A DNA stretch of 64,000 bases from the NCBI RefSeq assembly GCF_033115175.1, contig NC_084834.1, forward strand, positions 93,267,808-93,331,807. The letters are read 5' to 3'. The notes under the pieces are model-generated. The model was not told where the DNA came from. It was given only the letters and a program-made list of their open reading frames with translations, and did no database searches. Positions 11,234 to 22,357 of the stretch are shown piece by piece; the first letter of the stretch is position 1, and each line of letters opens with the position of its first letter. Origin of the DNA: Lepus europaeus. Taxonomy: Eukaryota > Chordata > Mammalia > Lagomorpha > Leporidae. The translations under genes and the position numbers were made by a program.

Positions 11234-14200
11234 GTAATTCTTTTTAAAAAAGAAAAAAAAAAGAATTGCCAAGACCCTTTTCTTCTTCTCACTGCAAACT
11301 TTGTCAAAATTACTAAATACTAAATACTTAGTAACCCCTCATGGTATCCCAAAGGCACCAATAAACTCCTCAGAGTCTCTCCATGAGCAATTTCCCTTCT
11401 TATTACTGTGTGCATTTGTAGGTATCTGTACTTGACCATTCTCAGACTTCCATTTTCTGGAGAATGATGATCTGTGATTTAAATTAGAACAGAAGCAGCG
11501 TTTGAGATTGTTTAAAATGCTGTCAGTTTCTATTTTCCTTAAATAAATACAAGGATAAGTATGATACCTGTGATAATTGTTCCAAGTTTTCTAATAGTTG
11601 TTTGGTTAAATAAAATATACTACTTACAGAAATAAAAGGTTCACTTCTAAAATTTGTTCAGATACTATCAGGTAAGCTAACTTCAATAACCCTCCTCAAG
11701 CTACAAGTCATATTTTTTATTTCACCAAAGAGCTTAAGCTATTAAGGTTGGCTACCATGTAGGCCAAAAATGAAGCATTTGCCTGTTTTCTTGAATAAGC
11801 AATCAAAATGTATAGGAATCCACTTAAGGAACCTAGGAAATGTAAGCCTGTTCTACTTACCTAATGGTCCCAGAAAACACTTTTTTCCTTCATTGATTTT
11901 ACACCACAAAGAAAATTTACCGAATTGCAGATATGCACTTTGTATCTGCAGATAGAAATGCAGATCTTTTTAGAAAAATCAGTCTCAAAGCACAGCACTC
12001 TACACGGTCACAGTCATACCACACACTCTTGACCCATAGTGCGAGAGTAGGTCGTTTCTTATTTCTTATTTATTCCCTGGCACAATCAGACCATACTACA
12101 AGTTTCTTTCACCAGGTGTCAAAATGAGGTCAGGTGAGACCCTTCAGAGCTCCTGCGAGTACATAAAACCCAAGGTAACGAGCAGCACAATAGCCGTGGC
12201 CAACAAGAAAACTCCAACAAAGTCTGAGCTTGGATTTGGTTTTACGTCAAGGGAAGCAGATTTCCTTGGTTTAATAGTTCATAGAAACAGAAATCACAAC
12301 ATATTGACTCAGCATCCACCTACAAAGAGCCAACGAAAGTCAAAGTTCTCCCCCAGTTCATCCTCTTGTTCCAGAGACATTTTGAAAACAACGGTCAGTA
12401 TAGAAATGAAGGAGAGTGAGCAAGAACACAGGTATTATTTGCGTGATTTCGAATCTTTACAGACATCACTGAGATTGTGTTTTACCCATCTGGCTGACTG
12501 ACTTTAATTCTTACCACTGAGACCTTGCAAAGAATTTGGACATACATGGTTTTCCCTTCTAGGGTTGATCTAGAGCTGTAAGGGTGTGTGTGAATCTGTG
12601 CATGTGTGTTTGCTTTAAGTCCATTTTATATAAACACGGACACAGGACAACTCTCATCATTGAAATAGTCTTTGGAGTCCAATCATGCAGAAAAACAGGC
12701 AAGTGCAGGTTAGGTCTCATTGTAAGATGGACATGGCAAGGTGAACAGATAATGGTAGATGAGGGTTGGGAGATAGATTTGCATTGGAGGATACTGGCCA
12801 TACGTCCCACATGAGTAAAAGTTAGATATACATCAACAGAAGCCTTCCACTTCAGTTTGACTAACCAAAGAAATGGGTCAAAGGAAACAATTTTCAAACA
12901 GTTAAAGAACTGTCTAAATGCCAAAAGAAATAATGATATATTTTAATCACAAGGAAAATAACTAATATAGCTATTTACACTGTAACCTTTTGGATTTTTT
13001 TTTCCCCTACAGAAAGGAGTTTCCTATCTTGGTTTATTGACATCTGTGGAAAAGATTGGATTACACAATTAAAATGTGTGTGAGGATTACACAGTTAAAA
13101 TGTGTTTGCGAGTGGGGAGTGGGATGCCCCTTCAGACCCAAAGTGGCAGGGATCAAAAATTCCTTGAGCTATTTTACTCTGTTCTTTGAGCTATAGAAGA
13201 TACATTTTCTGGCAAAGCTGGCTGAGAAATCTTTTACAGAGCACAGATTTATAAGATGTGGATTGTCATATGTTAAGAGTTCAATAGAAAAAAATTTTTG
13301 AAGATTTTTGTAATGGATATGTTTAAAATTGAACACATTTGTTTTGCTTATTTTTCTCCCCTGATAGGTCATAAAAGAACTTATATAGTCTGATCTAGTC
13401 TACTTATTCCATTTGCCAATGTCAATTTTCTAATTTGCTGGTCAGCTCTTAAAATTATCTTTATATAATATTTTTCTAAAACTGGTAATATTTGAGAAAA
13501 ACTGTCCATCTCTTTGACCCTCAACTAAATAGCATACTCCAATTGGTGGGAGTTGGCAGAGCCAGCTATGGGGTACATTCCTTCAAAGTTCAATCATCAG
13601 ATTCTTGAAGATGGAAGATTATTATCAGTTTTATTGCATAAAAGGAATTTTGTTGTAAGGTCAGTATATCCCTTTTAAAAAATGAGCATACTGACCCAGA
13701 AAACACATGTAAAAATAACAAAAAAAATAGCTAAAGTGGTGGTGGTTTTGTCAAACTCACACCAATTGAATTCTCCTGCACATGGGTACACAATCATGCC
13801 TCCTACATAATACTACACAATGTTTTATTATTGATCGCTGCAAAACCAATCACCTTACAGGGTATGACAGAGGTCAGGCTCCTCAGGGTGCCAACTTCAT
13901 GTTCCAAAATGGACCCAACCACAGGCAGACCCTTCACTATTTCCAGGAATATGATCCAGGTGACCTGACACTTCCCAGGCAATATTTGTACATGTGTGTG
14001 TATTTTAAAAGAAGACTCAATGCAGAATATATTTTGTAAATTTGATAATGACATAAGCATCTCTTAAACATATAATAAAGTGGACCCAGATCATGAAAAA
14101 CTGAGGGCTCTTAAAATTGTGATTTTCTTTGTTGTCGCATAATCCATCTCGCTTTGATTCCCTAGCAAAATTAATCCTGTGAGAAGATCAGAGGCTAAAC

Positions 14201-15540
14201 CCTTATCTCTATTTTCAAATGGAATGTAAATCCAAGGGATTTTTTTCCATATGTTTTTCTTTTCCCTATGGGAGATCTGGCTGAAGATAACCAACTCCCA
14301 AGAGCCTTAAACTAGGAGATAAAGGACCAAGTGAGTTTAGGGCAGACAGCAATGGTAGGAGATTAGTATTGTCTAGTTTGTACAGGTATAATCTCAGTTA
14401 AAAATCAATACCTTTCAGACAAGAGAGTCTAGCTGTCAGGCACCTCTAAGATGCTGGCTGAAGAGTTCCTTTTGTCTTTTACTGTCATCTTGTGGTGAAT
14501 GAAATTCCCCCTTTGTGATTCACTTTCTTTCAAGGAGCTGCCTGCTCTGCATTTAATACCATCTGGTAGAAATAAGAGTACTGGAGAGGCCACAGGTAAA
14601 TCAAGAGAAAAGTACAGAGAAATGGGATAAGAATAAGGGGCACAGAGAAGAGGAAAAGAAACAAGGATGTGAGAGAAAGAAAAGTGAGGGAGTTTGTGTG
14701 AGTGAGGAGGCATTTTTAGAAATCAGGTTGTCTGAAACATCAACCAAAGACAATGGTAGCAAGATAGAAGAAACTGCACAATGGAATGTTTTCCTCTGCA
14801 TGCTAAGCGACTTGCCCCTCATAATGCTCTCTACTATGTGAAACAACCTTGCAAATGGCAGCAACACTCCCTTGGTGATGGTGAGGCTGGCTGCAGTGAC
14901 TCTATTGCTTAAAAAGAGGCAGAGCTTCCCTCTGTTGGATTTAAGGCAGTTTTCAGAGCACTGGCATTCTTGTTTGCTCTCTTATGGAGAGGATTCCCTT
15001 TGCCAGTCAAATTACACTCATCAGCCATCCATCTCATGCATGTCACTCCTTCTTCAGGTGAAATACCACCACATCGGGCAGCACCAAAGCAGTCAGAGTG
15101 GGATTAACCGTGATGAATACTTCACCAAAGTGAAGAAGAAGGGAAGCCCGTGCGTGCTACCTATTATTGCTGAGAAGTCACCCTGGGTTGTCGTGTATAT
15201 AACCAAGATGTTTCACAGTGCCTCCTGCAGTGCTCGGGAAAGTACGTTCGTCAAGCTGAATTCAGGGAATTCTGCAAAACATTGGCATGAATGCTTCATG
15301 GCTTTTAAGACAAACTCATATTGCTAAAACTATTCAGCAGCAGTAACTGATGGGCAGAGTTATTGCTCTCACATTGACTGCAGCACAAAAATCAGATGAT
15401 CAGCCCTTCTTGGATTGTTTAAATTTCTGAAAATGAAGAAACATGAGACATCAGCCATATTAAGAAGTCAGGGGAACCCCTGAGAAATGATAATGTCCGT
15501 GAATGTTTTTCCTGACTAACCTGAGGATCACCCTGGGCTT
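11234..15540. other. Intergenic or distal MAPK10 3' UTR, no clear feature
   Basis: No SINE insertion is seen over 4 kb, unusual in this window, which could reflect constraint or 3' UTR sequence. Open frames at 12124-12501 and 14872-15327 (+) have no recognisable domains. AATAAA on the - strand occurs at several places, for example near 13628. Confidence 0.35.
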
Positions 15541-15547
15541 TGGGGGT

Positions 15548-15553
15548 TTTATT
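15548..15553 (-). promoter_or_regulatory. MAPK10: Candidate polyadenylation signal AATAAA (MAPK10)
   Basis: First AATAAA found downstream of the MAPK10 stop. The following - strand sequence is not clearly GT-rich, so it may not be the main site. Confidence 0.25.
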
Positions 15554-16703
15554 TTAATTAATTGTTTTTAAATCCCAGAAGACGACAGTAGTGATTGATC
15601 TCAAAACAAAATCTTAGCAGGGTATGAAATGTGAAAAGCAGCCATGTGTGGAAAACACAAGCTACAGTCTGAACGGATTCTAGGCAGACTGCTTTTCTGT
15701 TTAGGATAGCACGTGTTCCAGGAAAGGTTTCCTAACATCAAGTGTGCACACAAGAACCCTGCCTCAGAGCCTGCCACTCTCTCCAGCAGCCTACTACTCT
15801 CATACAGAATTTGGAAATGCCAAATAGGGTCTCTTTTTTAAAATATAAATATTGGTGCTTCCTGGTATCTGGGCAAAAATGTTCTTTCCTCCTTATTTCC
15901 AAAGTTACCCTACTCTCTAGTCTCTCCTACCTGGTCACTGCCAGGCCCTCAGCGTCTATTCACACCTTGCAAACCATTTGGAACCTGAAAACTGTAACCC
16001 CGCCCCTCCCCCAACCCTGTACATAAGCATCACATATGTTCCTTCTACAACGTGGTATACAGGTGCCATTTAATCAGTTCAGATTTGGAAGCTACATCTT
16101 CAAGGGTCCGAGAACTCACTCCCCCAAGAGTTTCCCCCTTTACATGTTTTCTTATAAGACATACAGCTTAATCAATTAACAAACTAAACAGCTTATATTC
16201 TGGCAATATATTACAGATGAGTTTACGTCAGAGTAATAGATCACATGAAATGGACCATGTGGTGCCCCAGTGCATGATGTCTTGTGGAGCCCTGAGGACA
16301 CTGACAGTAGCATGTCTAATTCAGTAGTGCTGTGTGAATACAGACACATGCGGATCTGTATCTACATCCATCTGACTAGGCCAATAGGAGCAGGTAGATG
16401 CAAGATAGAGACACACACATGCTGGACGGGGCCACTGCACACCTTGTCATGCCATTTGAAAGGGCAGTTACAGGTCGCTGGTTTTGCAGCCATTAAAATT
16501 ATACTTTAAGGAAAAGGCTTCTCTAATTGTGTTTGATTTGCTTTCTGTAGTAAGCATCATTGGAAGAAGACCAAAGCAAGAGCAACTAGAAGTTAAAGAT
16601 ACATTTGAGCTTAGCTGCAGTAGAGAACTCTGGAGAAGAAGCAGGCTGAAAGATTTGTTTGAATTTTAGGCTTGGATTCTCTCCCTTGCCGTTTTCTGAA
16701 GTT

Positions 16704-16750
16704 GCGTGTCTGTGTGTGTACATGTGTACGTGTGTGTGTGTGTGTGTGTT
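16704..16750 (-). repeat. (CA)n/(GT)n microsatellite in MAPK10 3' UTR
   Basis: An interrupted GT repeat on + (TGTCTGTGTGTGTACATG then ACG and an uninterrupted GT run), hence CA on the transcript. It begins about 50 nt after the stop codon. Confidence 0.9.
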
Positions 16751-16800
16751 CCATCACATCATCTCCTGAAGAACGCTGGGTTTCGCAGGCAGGCGGCTAG

Positions 16801-16948
16801 TCACCTGCAACAACCCAGGGGTCCTGCCGAGGCTTCCAGGCTGCTGTCAGTGTCCGACGCCAGGGTCTGGTCGGTGGACATGGAGGAGATGTCGTTGACA
16901 GACGAGGATGGATGGAGACTCTCGCTGCTGTTCACTGCTGCACCTGTG
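16801..16948 (-). CDS. MAPK10: MAPK10 (JNK3) last coding exon, two alternative C-termini
   Basis: MAPK10 encodes JNK3, a neuron-enriched stress kinase. With the downstream acceptor the exon starts at 16943 and, joined to the G ending the 78 nt exon, reads [15 protein letters not shown] ... [13 protein letters not shown], stop TGA at 16803-16801. This is the long JNK3 tail. With the upstream acceptor the exon starts at 16948, the frame shifts and the tail is AQVQQ, stop at 16934-16932, the short JNK3 form. The adjacent cysteines in LGCCR match the C-terminal cysteines reported to be palmitoylated in JNK3. The tail is Ser-rich and non-catalytic. The final intron runs from 16949 to 31981. Confidence 0.97.
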
Positions 16949-16950
16949 CT
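16943..16950 (-). promoter_or_regulatory. MAPK10: Tandem 3' splice acceptors of the last MAPK10 exon
   Basis: On the - strand the junction reads TTCTTAGCACAGGTG. Cutting after the first AG (16950-16949) gives the AQVQQ form. Cutting after the second AG (16945-16944), 5 nt on, gives the long form. The pyrimidine tract is weak, interrupted by A and G further upstream. Confidence 0.9.
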
Positions 16951-17156
16951 AAGAAAATGAAGACCAACATGACTAAATCTGGAACCAGATCCGGCTTCCG
17001 GCCATTCCCAATGAGGGCACGGGCAAGAGAAATACCAGCTATGCAGTCTCCTGGTCATTTAGCAAATCCCCACAGAACCGCTGATCCAGGGGCCCTGATG
17101 AGATTGTGAAAATCACAACATAGTGCTGCACAGTCCCTGGTCACAAGTTATCTCAG

Positions 17157-17370
17157 GCTGGTGCAGTGTTATCAAGTCTCACTCTATATTATAAATCACT
17201 TGCAGTACTTAAAAAAACAATTGATATCCAGTCACACCAGCTCCCCCACCCCTGCATCTTCAACATCATAATATAATTGACCTTGGACAGACCAAAGCAT
17301 CTGCCCTTCTAATAGCTCCTCAGAGATTATATATTTAAGTTGAAAAGCACTAGTTTAGAAGACGGATGAG
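17157..17370 (+). mobile_element. MER5-like hAT remnant
   Basis: An anchor around CAGCTCCCCCACCCCTGCAT, a CTTCTAATAGCTCC block and a closing GAAAAGCACTAG follow the order of MER5A-type elements. Diverged. Confidence 0.5.
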
Positions 17371-17380
17371 CAAGGCTTTT

Positions 17381-17753
17381 TGTAGGGATTGGGCTGTGGC
17401 CATTTTTCATGTAACCTCCATCTTACCCTTCAGTAACCCTTATTGTCATCCCAAAGTTCATGGAGAAACAAAGTCATTAAGATAAATGTCCAGGCTTGTC
17501 TTGTCCTGCTGCATCTTGGTATTCCCTTATTGCATGTCTAGGATGTTAAGTGTCTTGAGAAAGTCCAGGTGCACTCAGTTTAGCCACAGGCTACCTTTGG
17601 GTAGCTTGTCATATAAACCCCTTACTACTGACTGGGCACAGGGGACCATGCTTTTATCTGTAAGACCCCCCCAAGGCACTACATGTGTGCAATCTTAATG
17701 ATGTTTTCTTTCTTGGGTCTCCCGCCACCTTTCACCTTGGCAGCAGCTCCTCA
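17381..17753 (+). repeat. 5' LTR of the provirus
   Basis: Aligns with 21552-21912 over its length: AACCTCCATCTTACCCTTCA here against AACCTCTATCTTTCCCTTCA there, then CCTTACTACTGACTGGG and ATCTGTAA in both. Starts TG and ends CA. No clear target duplication outside the ends. Confidence 0.78.
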
Positions 17754-19122
17754 CACACTGGGCTGTTGAAAACCAGTGGTGAGCCTGCCAGGAGAGTGAG
17801 ACAAAGCAACGAGAAGGAAGCACAGTGAGGTGATCCCTGCTGGCCATGCGCCCCTGTGTGGCAGAGCAGGCCCGTGCGCTAGACTTGTGGAGCAGCTGTG
17901 GGCTGAAGGCGGTCTGGCCTGCTGCAGTAAGCCAGGCAGCAGCAGGGTCAAGCGTTGTGTGCTTCTGGGCCAGCAACAGACACAGGGAGGGCCAAGGCCA
18001 AGGTCCACCAGCGATAGATTCATGACGCTGAGGTGACTGAAAAGGAAGATGCTCAGGGCTACGAGTCTGCTTTTCTGTTCCATGCCTAGGGTGACGGTGG
18101 CTTAGACTGGAATGGCCCTTGGAGGAGCCCAGAAGTCACCCCAAGTACTCTGTGGGCATTGGGAACAGGTGACTCATCCGGACACAGGGTTTTGAAGGGC
18201 TCCAAAAGGCAGCTTTTACCACTGCTATGAAAAATAAGCAGTTCTAAGGAATGTCCAAGAATGAACAGTCCACTCCTCTCTCTCCTGGGCCCTGTTGTCT
18301 GTACTGGGACATTTGGCACTGACCTGGGAGTGGCTGGGTAGGCCAGTAAGAGAGAAGAGCAAACCAAGCTTGGGAAAGAGAAAAATAAGGGATCAGTCTG
18401 AGTAATTAGAGAATAAACATGGTACCATCTCCCTGATGCTTGGGTTTCCTATGAAAAATTTTTCAAGCAACCGAAAGCATGTTGGTTGATCCACAGGAAG
18501 ACTGGAAGCCCAATCAGCATTTCTAGCTTCTGTGATCTGCTTCTGATCTGGCTCCCGGCAGACACTGCAAACCACAAGGGATGGATCCACCTAATCTTGT
18601 AGGTTAGGGGCGGGGTCCAAGATGCCCCAGGATGAGGGCAATAGAAAGTGACCAGAGGCCTCATCCAGACTCTACTCTCTACTGATCCCTCCAAAATACA
18701 GAAAAAGCAGCCAGTCTAGTAAATACAGGTGCCAAACATACGCTATTCCATGGCAACCCAGAACATTTTCCAGATCTTGGGCAGTCATGGATGGGTTAGG
18801 GTTAAACAGTTATTGTTACGCTTAGAGATCACCAATGCTCCCTGCACCATACCTGGTGCTCATGTAGCCAGTCTCAGAAAATGTCCTAGGAGTGGATATC
18901 CTATTGGGGGAGACACTGCAAACAACTGTGAAGAAATGCTGGCTTAAAATTAGAGTGACAAAAACTGTGCTGAGGGGAGAGGCAAAATGGGATCCTTCCA
19001 GTTTCCCCGCCCCCGGGCCAGTGGTACATAGAAAGCACATCCACGGCCTGGAGGACAAGCTGAAATGAGAGATACCAGGGTTCGATTTCTAGCAGCAGCC
19101 TCTGGCTGGTTAAATAAGACTA

Positions 19123-19523
19123 ATGGAACTCAGAGGAGGACTTAAAATCTATCAGAAATTTAACAAGGTAGCACCTGCCACATATGCTGCTGTCTTCAGT
19201 ATTACCCAGGCGCTAGAAAAACCAACAGCCTTTCTTGCTTCTCTTCATGTTGTTTTCAATTTAGCTGAGCCTTTCAGCGTCTGTTTACAGACAGATTCTG
19301 GAGAGCAGCTCAACTTCATATCAGGGGGCAGACGATGGACTTTCCCTGTGCTGCCCCCAGCAGTTATCTGCATAAACCTATTCTCTGCCACGGCCTGGAT
19401 CTCACACTCTTCCTGTTTCTTATTGGCACTGCTTGGTGTCATGATACTGACGCCATCAAGTTAATGGCCCAAATCATGCTCTCTGACATGATGTGGTGGA
19501 TGGCCTCCCAGCAGAGAGCATGA
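19123..19523 (+). pseudogene. Degraded retroviral pol, reverse-transcriptase region
   Basis: A 113-codon open stretch (19123-19464) resembles the palm region of ERV reverse transcriptases. Similarity moves to another frame at 19335-19523, showing at least one frameshift. The catalytic region is not intact as a single frame. Upstream sequence from the 5' LTR has no recognisable gag frame. Confidence 0.6.
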
Positions 19524-20398
19524 ACTATCACTCTCCAAAAGATTCAAAGCTTTGGACTATCCCTGAAGTTTTCCTGAGTGGTCTGCTCAGGTAAGACCAA
19601 TTCAGTCCCTGGAATGCTGTTCCATAAAGTACAAACTTTCCCTACCCCTGAGATGTACAGGATGTACAGTCCTTGTGGGGCAAGCTGCCTCTCCCCCATT
19701 TTGTTCAGGGCCTGTGCCCACTGTATTGATTAATTAAAGATGGGAGCCATGTGGAGCTAGATGTCCCCCAATGGGAAGCACGTGAAAAAGCGAAGGTGTT
19801 TATAGCACAGGCACAGGCCCCAGGCACCCTTCTATCCATTGTGCCAATGCAATTAGGTGGCACCAGTGCAGCAGCTGGTATGAGTTAGCCCCTCTGGCAA
19901 GAGCAAAAGGACAAAAGATCCCTTCGAGATTTTTGGTCGCAGCTCAGGAAGGGAGCAGAAACTAGACACATCTCTTTAGAGCAAAGTTCCTAGAGGTGCA
20001 TACTAGCAAAGCTCCTCTACGGAGCAATAATGTGGAAACAGTCGTGGAAACAACATGACCTGAGGCACCATTAATTATGTATCACATATCCATTCTCATT
20101 AAGACCTTTGCATTGAACCCAACCCAAGATGCTGATCTCATGAGCACATAACAGAGTTGACATCAGAGTACTCAACTGGGACTGGACATAGCTAAGGGGA
20201 CAATATTACCCCTAAAAATAGGATGATTTGGTGACAACTGTGACTCAATGTCAAATGGACTTACGTGTCCAGCCTGCCATTTAGCCTATGTGCAGAGGGA
20301 TGGATTTGCTGAGCAATCTTCCCTGTGGGAGATTAGCAGGTTGATTACATTTGCCTTGGCTAAACAACTAGGAACATAACTATGCTCTAACCTGTGTA

Positions 20399-20581
20399 GT
20401 GACAGTTACAGGCTTCCTGCAATCCTCTCCTAGCAAGAGAGCCAACCAAACTGCCACCATCAAAGGTCTTAAAAAATTGAGTGTGATGTATGGGGACCCT
20501 TGTTGTACTGATAGTGAACAAGGTACCTACCTTATGGGACATGATGCCCAAGATTGGGCTCAAATTTGTGCAGTATCATGA
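20399..20581 (+). pseudogene. Degraded retroviral pol, integrase region
   Basis: A 60-codon open stretch has the spacing and residues of the integrase catalytic core of ERVs, including a Gly-His-Asp-then-Gln/Trp neighbourhood near its end. It is closed by a stop at 20579-20581, before the core would finish. Frame differs from the 19123 block. Confidence 0.6.
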
Positions 20582-21527
20582 CCCTCTCAATTGACATATA
20601 AACCCCCAGCAACAAGAATGTAGGAGAGAAAGTATGGTGTTAAAGTAGCAAACCTGAGCCAAGATACTCCCATCTTGGCCAGGAGAATTAGAGTCCTTGA
20701 AGAAGCATTAATAATATTAAATACCCACATGGATGGCATGCCTGCCCCTTATGATCACTTGGGGTTCTAGTCCCAGAACCAAATATCACCAGCATCCATT
20801 CTGTACAGATGGTGTGGGATCCAAATTGGAACATAGAGTGTTGCTGTTTGTGACAGCATAAATGCTAAGCCCAGGGGAGGGAATGATTAAATGGAAGTTC
20901 AAGTTCCTTGTTCCCTAGAGTGGACTGAATGTTTCTTGCCACAGTGTGAGGAATCTCTAGGCTGCCTAAAGTGGTCCCCAGTGAATTTGTTGTACTCTGG
21001 GCCTTTGGTTACATATAATGTACAGAGTGAAGTGAGCTAAGGGAAATACCTCAAGGTACTAGGGTTGGCTTCTTGATCTTGCAGGCCACCTCACTGCTAG
21101 TTTTGGCAATCACTGGCTCCCATGTGCTGTGCTCCTTTGCCTCAACCTCCAACCCCCAATGGCTGCCACTGTGTTATCTAACAGAGATGTTATAGCCAAT
21201 ACTGCCTCAGTGGACAGTGCATATTTGCTGCTACAAGTCCCTAGTAAACATTAATGTTTTATCATCTCTAGCCATGGCCAGATATTGTTTTTGCTGGTCT
21301 TTCCATTGCAGTCTCCTTTAAAGACAATATTTTCCCACAATGGGCTTTTAGTAGGAAAAGTTGACTGCTATTGTCATTTACATAATCATATTTTGTCTCT
21401 TTTCATGCATGTGCCTCTATTGCTCCTATACAGCCAGACATTGGCCCCATGGACACACCACCACAGCACTGCTAGAACCCCACACTGGCTCAGGACACAC
21501 CCAGGAAAGACAGCCCTATTTGATTTT

Positions 21528-21551
21528 AAGAGCAGGAGAGGAGGCATGGAA
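21528..21551 (+). promoter_or_regulatory. Polypurine tract of the provirus
   Basis: AAGAGCAGGAGAGGAGGCAT and following GGAA, almost all purine, ends exactly where the 3' LTR begins, as expected for a plus-strand primer site. Confidence 0.65.
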
Positions 21552-21912
21552 TGTAGGGATTCAGCTTGACATGACTACAGCCATTTTGGAAGTAACCTCT
21601 ATCTTTCCCTTCAGGTAACCCTGATGGTCATCCCGAACTTCATGGGTTAAACAAGTTGTCTTGCTCTGCCAGAAGCTAGAATGGCACTTATCAAATGCCT
21701 AGAATGTTAACCCATCTTGATAAAGTCCAGATGCACTTAGTTCAGCTACAGCTCACCTTTGTCTAGCTTCACATACAAACTCCTTACTACTGACTGGGGT
21801 TACCGGATCCCATATATCCATCTGTAACACCCCACCTCATCCCCTAGTAAATTACACTCTGTGTAATCTTGTCTTTGTGCTCTTTCTTTGGTCTCATGGT
21901 GGCTGGTTCTCA
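21552..21912 (+). repeat. 3' LTR of the provirus
   Basis: Homologous to 17381-17753. Differences and small gaps are scattered throughout, indicating an old insertion. It ends at TTCTCA before TATCTTGGG. Confidence 0.78.
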
Positions 21913-22000
21913 TATCTTGGGTTTTTCTTAAATACTTTTTAATGTAATCATCTGAACCTGAATACTTTTAATGCAAGCAGCTTTTCATACAAACACACAT

Positions 22001-22332
22001 GGGACCAGTGTTTTGGCATGGTGGGTTACATAGCTGCCTGAGATGCCAGCTTCCCATATGGGCTCTGGTTCATGTCCCAGCTGCTCCACTTCCAATCTAG
22101 CTCCACCCTTGGAAAAGCAACAGAAGATATTCCAGGTATCTGGGCCGCTGCCACCCACCCACCCACCCACATGTGAGACACAGATGAAGCTCCTTGATCC
22201 TGGCTTCAGCCTGCCCAGCGCTGGCCATTACAGTCATCTGGGGAGAAGACTGGCAGATGGGAGATATCTCTATTTCTGCCTCTCCCTCTCTTCTCAGTAA
22301 CTATGACTTTCAAAATAAATAAATTAATCTTT
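22001..22332 (+). mobile_element. C-repeat SINE, diverged
   Basis: Head GGGACCAGTGTTTTGGC, a (CCCA)n expansion at about 22143-22165, tail AAAATAAATAAATTAATC. Followed by a (CA)n tract at 22337-22357. Confidence 0.88.
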
Positions 22333-22357
22333 TAACACACACACACACCACACACAG

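Larger units (their letters stand above)
15541..16800 (-). other. MAPK10: MAPK10 3' UTR, at least the proximal part
   Basis: On the - strand this follows the MAPK10 stop at 16801. It contains a (CA)n-type tract at 16704-16750 and the first canonical AATAAA at 15548-15553. The actual cleavage site is not determined. Confidence 0.5.
17381..21912 (+). mobile_element. Degenerate endogenous retrovirus (provirus with two LTRs)
   Basis: Two homologous blocks of about 360-370 bp, both starting TGTAGGGATT and ending TCA, bracket about 3.8 kb. A purine-rich tract sits directly before the 3' block. The interior contains a reverse-transcriptase-like stretch (about 19123-19523) and, 0.9 kb on, an integrase-like stretch (20399-20581) in a different frame. 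No envelope frame is visible. Stops and frameshifts show it is dead. The length and pol flavour suggest an old class III (ERV-L-like) element, but class is inferred. It lies in the last MAPK10 intron, antisense to the gene. Confidence 0.8.

Noticed and set aside
12124..12501. 125-codon + strand open frame
   Set aside because: No recognisable family, Ser/Lys-rich by chance, no splice or promoter evidence; possibly antisense 3' UTR.
14872..15327. 151-codon + strand open frame, among the longest outside repeats
   Set aside because: No domain recognised and it lies opposite the likely MAPK10 3' UTR. A homology search finding the same frame in other mammals would change this view.
17754..19122. 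Search for a gag frame and primer-binding site after the 5' LTR
   Set aside because: No convincing tRNA-complementary primer site or gag-like frame was visible, so none is annotated.
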